DNA from: NIOZ-UU13 sp964653075
Lineage (GTDB): Bacteria; Planctomycetota; Phycisphaerae; Sedimentisphaerales; Anaerobacaceae
Length of the DNA stretch: 34,930 nt
Reading direction: 5' to 3'
NCBI GenBank assembly: GCA_964653075.1
Contig: CAZZAX010000053.1
Span: forward strand, 1 to 34,930
Shown here: piece by piece, positions 29,324 to 34,930 of the stretch
Numbering within the stretch: the stretch's first letter is position 1
Layout of the letters: each line of letters begins with the position of its first letter
The notes under the pieces: model-generated
What the model was told of the DNA's origin: nothing
Seen by the model: the letters and a program-made list of their open reading frames with translations, nothing else
The model's database searches: none
Position numbers and translations under genes: made by a program

Positions 29324-30430
29324 ATGAAGATACTGGACAGATATGTTGCAAAGAATTTTCTGATCGGTTATGCGATTGCCTTTTGCGTTTTGATAGGTTT
29401 GCGAATAATTATTGATTTGTTCGTAAATCTCGACGAATTTACCGAGCACGCCGACCTTACTGCCATGGCTGTTATGAAAAACATACTGGTATTTTATGCA
29501 CTTAACTGCACACTTTATTTTCGTGAATTCGCCGGAATGATAACCGTTGTTGCAGCGTCCTTTTCTTTCGGCAAGATGGTACGTTCCAACGAGCTGGTGG
29601 CCGTGATGGCATCGGGCGTTAGCCTCAAGCGGGTAATTGGACCGATAGTTCTTCTCGCATTGCTGCTGACCGGTTTACTGGTAATTGACCAGGAATTTTT
29701 AATACCGTCGCTTGCAGATAAGCTCGTGCGCAGTCATGATGATATTCCCGGCCGGGAATCCTACAATATAAAATTTATCAGCGATGATAACGGCTCACTA
29801 ATCTGCTCAGGAAGGTTTGATGTAGGAACGTCAACACTATACAGCCCGACCATCATCACAAGGCGCATGAGCGTGGATTCGTACATCTGGGAGGTAACCG
29901 GCCGGATAGATGCCGAAAAAGCAGTTTACAACGGTAAAGCCAAAGGGTGGGATTTAATTAACGGGCGAGCTTTCGAAATTGGTTCTGCAAAAGGTGTCCA
30001 GCCAAAGGCTTTTTATGACAGTGATATTACTCCCAATGAGATCCCTATAAGGCTCAAATCCGAGCATAAAATCCTGCTGAGCTGGCGGCAGTTAGCCGCC
30101 CTTGTAAAACAGGCAGAACAGGGTAAAATCAAGGATGCGCGTGAGCTTTACAGCCAGAAGCACTTTCGTGTTACCGAGCCGATTATCAACCTGGTAATGC
30201 TTATGGTGTGTCTGCCGATTTTGGTTTGTCGTGACCCGAAGTCGATGAAGTCGGCCGTTACTATAAGCTTTGCCGTGGTAGGTGGGTGCTTTGTCGCAAC
30301 ATTTATCTGTAAAATGCTCGCTCCGGAGACAAATGTCAGCAACTTTTATCAAATTGGATTTTATGCATGGCTGCCGATATTTATCTTTTTGCCGATAGCT
30401 TTTATTGAACTGGATTCAATGAAAACATGA
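29324..30430 (+). CDS. LptF/LptG-family permease
   Basis: This 368-residue protein has the normal LptG/LptF size and layout. The N-terminal MKILDRYVAKNFLIGYAIAF is typical, with three helices by about residue 125, including FGKMVRSNELVAVMASGVSLKRV. A periplasmic jellyroll spans about 130-265, and three C-terminal helices (EPIINLVMLMVCLPILVCRD onwards) complete it. It pairs with the enlarged permease directly upstream (35 bp gap) in one operon and should form the heterodimeric membrane part of the LPS extraction machine with LptB, which is encoded elsewhere. The gene converges with the PhoU-like gene 100 bp on. Confidence 0.9.
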   Translation: MKILDRYVAKNFLIGYAIAFCVLIGLRIIIDLFVNLDEFTEHADLTAMAVMKNILVFYALNCTLYFREFAGMITVVAASFSFGKMVRSNELVAVMASGVSLKRVIGPIVLLALLLTGLLVIDQEFLIPSLADKLVRSHDDIPGRESYNIKFISDDNGSLICSGRFDVGTSTLYSPTIITRRMSVDSYIWEVTGRIDAEKAVYNGKAKGWDLINGRAFEIGSAKGVQPKAFYDSDITPNEIPIRLKSEHKILLSWRQLAALVKQAEQGKIKDARELYSQKHFRVTEPIINLVMLMVCLPILVCRDPKSMKSAVTISFAVVGGCFVATFICKMLAPETNVSNFYQIGFYAWLPIFIFLPIAFIELDSMKT

Positions 30431-30530
30431 TCTCCAGTTAGCTCATTTTTCGATTCATGGTAAAACAGGATTTAAAACTCCGGCACATATCACCAACAAA
30501 GACGAAATCGTAATCCTGATCTTGAAATAT

Positions 30531-31205
30531 CTACTCTATCCGCCTTTTTTCATCGAAGTAATCAAGGTCACTGAGCGGCAAAATCACGGACGTGGCAATA
30601 TTTACCAAATGGGCCGCCAGTCTCTTAAAATATCGCGCAACCAGCACCAGGCAAACAGCCTCGTTAACTGAAAGATCGCACTTGGCTAATTCCGCAACGA
30701 TTTTGTTGCAGTCTTTCGTCAACCGTGTTTTATAATCCCAGGTCAGCCTGGCCTTGTCCTCATCGGCCTCGATGAAAGCCCCTTTGGTCTGCTTGAACAA
30801 AGTCAGAATGTCCTTGTCGATACCGTCGAAGTAACGGGTAAATAACTCACGATCTACAGGTTTTGCCAAAAGTTCCGTTACCTCGTAAAGATTTTTACAG
30901 TAATCACCCAATCTCTCGGCATCTTTTACTACACTCATTAATACCAGACAGGCGGTAACATCAACCGTCGGCTGCAATGAAAGGTGCTCCACAATCCTTT
31001 TACGAATATCTTTTTGCAGGCGGTTGACCTTCTGGTCAATATCGTAAATTTTCTGTTTCAGGCCCGGCTCTTCGACATTGTCCAAAAGGCGTCCACAAAC
31101 CGCTTTGAACATTATTTCGGTGTCGTCCAGCATACTCTTGAACTCTTCAAAGACCTGCGCCAAAAAGTCTTTGCCTTTCCAGAAACTTAATAGATTTCTG
31201 AACAT
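30531..31205 (-). CDS. PhoU-like (DUF47) protein
   Basis: This 224-residue, all-helical protein has a PhoU/DUF47 fold. Two repeats are each built around a metal-site-like motif: VVKDAERLGDYCKNLYEV (about 92-109) and LVLVARYFKRLAAHLVNIATSV (about 188-209). PhoU-type proteins restrain phosphate uptake and signalling. An AGGAGA ribosome-binding site precedes the ATG. It is 16 bp downstream of the Na/Pi cotransporter gene and on the same strand as the PhoB-like regulator, so it is the last gene of a phosphate-type module. Confidence 0.87.
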   Translation of the reverse strand: MFRNLLSFWKGKDFLAQVFEEFKSMLDDTEIMFKAVCGRLLDNVEEPGLKQKIYDIDQKVNRLQKDIRKRIVEHLSLQPTVDVTACLVLMSVVKDAERLGDYCKNLYEVTELLAKPVDRELFTRYFDGIDKDILTLFKQTKGAFIEADEDKARLTWDYKTRLTKDCNKIVAELAKCDLSVNEAVCLVLVARYFKRLAAHLVNIATSVILPLSDLDYFDEKRRIE

Positions 31206-31221
31206 TTGTGTTTCTCCTGAT

Positions 31222-32342
31222 TTAAATAAGTTTAGAGATAAGGATTAGCAGCGCCGGCAAGACGAAGAACACGCCTAATACGTAAAAGAATGCGTACCTT
31301 CTCTTCTCGGCGGCCAATTCCCCGAAAGCCTTTGCAAGATTTATGGGTATAATTCTAAAGAGCTTTATCGGGTAAATAAATAAAGTACCCGTCAGATTAA
31401 AAAGAAAATGAGCAAATGCGATAATAATTGCTGAAATGTTTCCTGTGGCAAAGGATGCCAGAATAGCCGTTGTAGTTGTTCCAATATTAGCTCCGATAGT
31501 AATTGGAAATGCCGCCTCGACCGTAAGAATGCCCGCCGCAACGAGAGGTATCAGCAGGGAAGTGGTAATCGAGCTGCTCTGTACAATAATAGTAAAAAAT
31601 AATCCGGCAAAAAGCCCTAATAAACTGCTTTTAGCTATTACATTATCTAAAACTATCTCCGCCCTGTTTATTACAAGCGACTTCATGACCTTGACAATAA
31701 AGTAGAGAGCAAAAAACAACAAAAGCATCGACAAAATCAGCATACATATATAGATTACAAGTGTCGAGTCGCTAAACAGATCTATCATTTCTTCAATCAA
31801 GTGCACTGCAGGTTTAGTAATCAGCTTAACAGGACTCACAAACTTTGAATCCCCCCGATCCCTGTAAACCAGGTGCTCATTAAAGTTGCAGATTTCTCGA
31901 GAAAACCTGTTGCCAGCTCCAGCGGAAACATAATAGCAACACATATTAAGTTAAAGAAATCATGTACAGTCGCTGCACTTATTGCTCTTCTAAACTCATC
32001 CCGCCGGCTGACGTGTCCTAAAGATACAAGTGTGTTTGTTACGGTAGTTCCTATATTGGCCCCCATAATTATAGGGATGGCGTTTGCTACGGTAATACCA
32101 CCTGCACCTACTATGCCCACAACAACCGATGTTGTGGTTGACGAGCTTTGGACAAGACTGGTCGCCAGTATCCCTGTAAACAAGCCGATAAAAGGATTAG
32201 AAGTCGTCCTGATTAAATTTTCGGCAAAGCCCTTACCGAATCCTTTGAATGCGGCCCCCATCAGACCGATACTCACCAGGAACAGGTAAAGCAATATGCC
32301 AACAGATAATATTTTCAGGAACGTCTTCAATATGTTCTTCAT
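31222..32342 (-). pseudogene. Na/Pi cotransporter (NptA/PF02690 family), split by a -1 shift
   Basis: The two halves of one transporter are in different frames. The first, from ATG 32342, carries ATSLVQSSSTTTSVVVG and GANIGTTVTNTL and stops at 31838-31836. The second carries FTIIVQSSSITTSLLIP and GANIGTTTTAIL and ends at 31222. These two QSSS repeats are the sodium- and phosphate-binding signature of the family. The frames join at a run of six G (31851-31856, C on the plus strand); one extra G would give an unbroken protein of 373 residues (FTGIGGDSKFVSPVK). This may be a real mutation, a sequencing error or phase-variation slippage. It sits between the sensor kinase and the PhoU-like gene. 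Confidence 0.82.
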
Positions 32343-32437
32343 AGTATATCCCTTTTATAAATCTTAAGGAAAATATACACGCTCAATATGAAGGGAATAT
32401 GAAGAAAATGTGAAAAATTGATGAAAATAAAAAAAAG

Positions 32438-33238
32438 TCAGGATTTCCAGCCTTTTGGAAGTCTTATGAGGACCTTTGTGCCCTTGCTGATTTCACTTTC
32501 AATGCTAATTTGGCCGTTATGAGCCAGGACAATATGCTTTGCTATTCCCAATCCTAATCCCGTACCCCCAAGCTCATCTTTGCTTTTTATGTCAACTTTT
32601 CCGCTGAAATCACCTTTGGCAATTCGCCGGGCCGCCTCCTGCATCCGGCTGATGGGAAAAGTAATACTCCGCGACACAAAATATGCGGCCGTAAGAGCAA
32701 TAACTACGGCCACAATCGCACCAAGCAATACTACTCTGTATATAAGCTGTATTCTTAGCTGAACCTCAGAAAGCGGCAAGGCAAATCGTACTACCCCCAA
32801 TGTTTTCCCGGAATCGTCCACACGCACGGCAACATATTTCATATTATAATTCAAGGTGTCACTGAAATGAATGCTTTGGCCGAAACCTTTTTTTACAGCC
32901 TCGATAATTTCGAGCCTGTCTTTATGGTTCTCCATCAAAGCCGGATCCTTATCAGAGTCACCCAGGACCCTGCCCTGCATATCCACGACTGTAATTCTTA
33001 AATCCAGTTTCCCGGCCAGAGTTTCAATTTTCCTCTGTATGTCTTCATTTTTATTCTCAAGAAGAGCGCCGGTTAAAATATCACCGACTAACATGGCATT
33101 GCTCTGAAGCTCCTCGGAAATCTTTTGTTCGAAATTATTCTGCAGCTTCGAGCTTACAAAAAAATACAAAACGAACACCACTATAAAAGTCAAAAATACG
33201 AACGCACCAAAAAATTTCCAGATGATTTTTTTGACCAT
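32438..33238 (-). CDS. PhoR-like sensor kinase lacking its phosphoacceptor region
   Basis: The start abuts the stop codon of the response regulator gene. The protein has a membrane helix (about 7-29), an extracytoplasmic sensor part (30-160), a second helix (about 163-188) and a HAMP domain (about 190-222, ending SKDELG). It then jumps directly to the last part of a kinase ATP-binding domain, GTGLGLGIAKHIVLAHNG (225 onwards), and ends at residue 266. The H-box histidine, N-box and first G-box are missing, so it cannot autophosphorylate. The joint lies near 32566 in CTTGGGGGTACG, consistent with a deletion between two GGG-containing sites. Normal PhoR-like kinases are roughly 170 or more residues longer. 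Confidence 0.85.
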   Translation of the reverse strand: MVKKIIWKFFGAFVFLTFIVVFVLYFFVSSKLQNNFEQKISEELQSNAMLVGDILTGALLENKNEDIQRKIETLAGKLDLRITVVDMQGRVLGDSDKDPALMENHKDRLEIIEAVKKGFGQSIHFSDTLNYNMKYVAVRVDDSGKTLGVVRFALPLSEVQLRIQLIYRVVLLGAIVAVVIALTAAYFVSRSITFPISRMQEAARRIAKGDFSGKVDIKSKDELGGTGLGLGIAKHIVLAHNGQISIESEISKGTKVLIRLPKGWKS

Positions 33239-33922
33239 CTATAATTCCTTAAACCTGTAGCCGGCACCCCGGACGGTTTCGATATAATCCTTGGCTTTGC
33301 CTAATTTTCGCCTTAATGATTTTACATGTGCATCAACTGTCCTGTCACAAACCAAGGCATCGTCGCCGATAACGCCGTCCAAAATTTGATCTCTCGAAAA
33401 CACCATCCCCGGCCTTTTAGCAAAAAATTCCAAAAGCTTGAACTCGGTAAAGGTCAGCAAAATGTCCTTTTCCCTTACTGTCACCTTATGTTTGGTGCTG
33501 TCTATGACAATATCTCCTCTTTCTATGTAACTGCTGAGATACGGTGCCCGCCCTCTTCTTAAAATCGCCCGTATTCTTGCTATTAACTCTCTCGGACTAA
33601 AAGGCTTGGTGATATAATCATCGGCCCCTAATTCGAGTCCCACTACTTTGTCTGTTTCCTGGGATTTTGCGCTGAGGATGATTACTGGAATATCGGCGGT
33701 TACCTGTTCTTTCTTAAGAATCCTGCAAACCTCAAAGCCATCGATAATCGGCAGCATTATATCAAGAATTATCAGGTCGGGACTTTCCTTTTTAGCCAGT
33801 TTCACACCGTCTTCGCCATTGAAGGCAGATAAAACTTCATATCCTTCCTCTCTCAGGTTATACTCGACCATTCCTGCAATATCGCGATCATCTTCAACGA
33901 TTAAGATTTTACCTTTACTCAT
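33239..33922 (-). CDS. PhoB-like response regulator (OmpR family)
   Basis: The ATG at 33922 gives 227 residues beginning MSKGKILIVEDDRD; the frame is open further upstream but the added residues are not receiver-like. The receiver domain (about 4-120) has the acidic pair Asp11-Asp12, phosphoacceptor Asp54 (LIILDIMLP) and the conserved Lys in YITKPFSPREL. The winged-helix DNA-binding domain (about 130-227) ends with RTVDAHVKSLRRKLG and YIETVRGAGYRF. In this family, phosphorylation by the partner kinase activates transcription, often of phosphate genes. Here the adjacent kinase appears inactive, so activation must come from elsewhere or be lost. Confidence 0.92.
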   Translation of the reverse strand: MSKGKILIVEDDRDIAGMVEYNLREEGYEVLSAFNGEDGVKLAKKESPDLIILDIMLPIIDGFEVCRILKKEQVTADIPVIILSAKSQETDKVVGLELGADDYITKPFSPRELIARIRAILRRGRAPYLSSYIERGDIVIDSTKHKVTVREKDILLTFTEFKLLEFFAKRPGMVFSRDQILDGVIGDDALVCDRTVDAHVKSLRRKLGKAKDYIETVRGAGYRFKEL

Positions 33923-34007
33923 TATTTGTTTCTCACTTCTCTTTGCGCACAAATAATATGTTGTCCCGGGAAAATGTTGCCGTATCACGTTGAATAGTCG
34001 GATTCAG

Positions 34008-34930
34008 CTAAGGATTAACTTCACAGTTTCGCTGTCTGACCATATTTTTTATACCATCGCGGATTTCTTTATTTATCCTGACGCTGCACCAGGCCTTGCC
34101 GCACATTGAGCAATAATCGGCCGATGGTAATTCTTCCCTGCCAATTTCTTTACATGCCTGGCGGTGCATTATTTCAGCCGTCTGCGGATCGAGTGATTCG
34201 GCCAGGTGTGTTTTCCAATCCAGATTCGTTCTGGCGATACTCAGCCTTTCATCTCTCCCGGCGATACCTTTGAGGCCCCGGGCAACATCGGCGGCGTGGG
34301 CGGCAATCTTTGCAGCAATCACGCCTGCTCGAACATCATCGGCATCGGGCAGACCCAGATGCTCTTTGGGTGTAACATAGCACAAAAACGATGCGCCGTA
34401 AAAAGCGGCGGCGGTCCCGCCGATTGCCGATGTAATATGGTCGTAACCTGGCGCGATGTCGGTCACCAGCGGACCAAGCACGTAAAAAGGAGCACCATGA
34501 CAAATCTGCTGCTGGACCTCCATATTGTATTGTATCTGGTCGAACGGAACGTGACCGGGGCCTTCGACCATGACCTGACAGCCTTTTGCCTGTGCCCGGG
34601 AGGTAAGTTCGCCGAGAGTTTTTAATTCGGCTATTTGCGCATCGTCGGTAGCATCCGCGATTGCTCCCGGCCGCAAACCATCGCCCAGAGAAAAACAAAT
34701 ATCGTATTCGGCCAGTATCTCACACAAATCATCGAACATTTCATACAGGGGATTTTGTTTGTTGTGATAAAGCATCCATTTGGCCAACAGCGCACCGCCC
34801 CGGCTGACAATTCCCGCGATGCGATTCTCAATTAAAGGCAGATGCTCTTTTAAAACGCCGGCATGAATTGTGAAAAAATCTACGCCCTGTTTGGCCTGTT
34901 TTTCAATTATCTCCAGAATTATTTTGCCGT
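34008..34930 (-). CDS. thiC: Phosphomethylpyrimidine synthase ThiC (C-terminal part)
   Basis: The frame is open from the window edge to the stop at 34010-34008, so about 306 C-terminal residues are present and the N-terminus lies outside. ThiC converts aminoimidazole ribotide to HMP phosphate in thiamine synthesis, using a radical-SAM iron-sulfur cluster. Visible features are FFTIHAGVLKEHLPL, the block SLGDGLRPGAIADATDDAQ, VMVEGPGHVPFDQI, IAPGYDHITSAIGG and the cluster-binding CSMCGKAWC (CX2CX4C) near the C-terminus. It is separated from the response regulator by 85 bp and belongs to a different function. Confidence 0.96.
   Translation of the reverse strand, partial: GKIILEIIEKQAKQGVDFFTIHAGVLKEHLPLIENRIAGIVSRGGALLAKWMLYHNKQNPLYEMFDDLCEILAEYDICFSLGDGLRPGAIADATDDAQIAELKTLGELTSRAQAKGCQVMVEGPGHVPFDQIQYNMEVQQQICHGAPFYVLGPLVTDIAPGYDHITSAIGGTAAAFYGASFLCYVTPKEHLGLPDADDVRAGVIAAKIAAHAADVARGLKGIAGRDERLSIARTNLDWKTHLAESLDPQTAEIMHRQACKEIGREELPSADYCSMCGKAWCSVRINKEIRDGIKNMVRQRNCEVNP

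Overview
The window reads like a chromosomal segment of a planctomycete, probably of the Phycisphaerae/Sedimentisphaerales type. This is an inference from gene content: a prepilin-type protein with an H-X9-DG motif, a Minf_1886-family protein, a DUF4091 secreted protein, a STELLO-like glycosyltransferase beside an OGT-like one, LptF/LptG (so a Gram-negative envelope), and a 48-bp double-hairpin repeat that sits inside genes. No rRNA, tRNA, phage, integrase or CRISPR array was found.

Layout. 1-148 is the start of a membrane protein on the minus strand. 433-1701 is a secreted serpin. 2051-5704 is a four-gene operon (YtrA-type GntR repressor, ABC ATPase, permease, large membrane protein with a zinc ribbon) behind a perfect 21-bp operator. 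6235-8804 holds a small coiled-coil protein, a frameshifted prepilin-like gene and a four-CBS-domain protein. 9371-19093 is housekeeping: ClpC, an RNase HI-PurN fusion, a C4 zinc-ribbon coiled-coil protein, an M20 peptidase, GyrA and HolA. 19176-20126 is a DUF1848 protein. 20274-20743 carries two tandem copies of a cassette made of a promoter, a 20-21-residue hydrophobic peptide and a terminator. 20871-26942 holds a GNAT acetyltransferase, an OGT-like and a STELLO-like glycosyltransferase, a Minf_1886 protein and a DUF4091 protein. 27100-30430 is a small membrane protein followed by the two LptF/LptG permeases. 30531-33922 is a minus-strand phosphate-type module (PhoB-like regulator, sensor kinase, Na/Pi cotransporter, PhoU-like protein). 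The window ends inside thiC.

Two things stand out. First, the twin micro-ORF cassettes at 20274-20743 encode nearly identical membrane-type peptides whose DNA differs mainly at synonymous positions. They have matching promoters and terminators, and the first has its ribosome-binding site locked in a hairpin. They resemble type I toxin genes but are too short for ordinary gene calling. Second, between 17.9 and 27.7 kb a 48-bp two-hairpin element occurs at six loci. It is a multiple of three in length and open in five of six frames. It is inserted in frame in gyrA and the OGT-like gene, lies in a signal-peptide region, and is itself interrupted by another element at one locus and by an inverted copy at another. 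A second, roughly 100-bp MITE-like element occurs twice in the same stretch.

The phosphate module looks damaged: the sensor kinase lacks its phosphoacceptor histidine region through an apparent in-frame deletion, and the Na/Pi cotransporter is split by a one-base shift in a G run. A similar one-base shift in an A run splits the prepilin gene. The two frameshifts could be sequencing errors; the kinase deletion is harder to explain that way.
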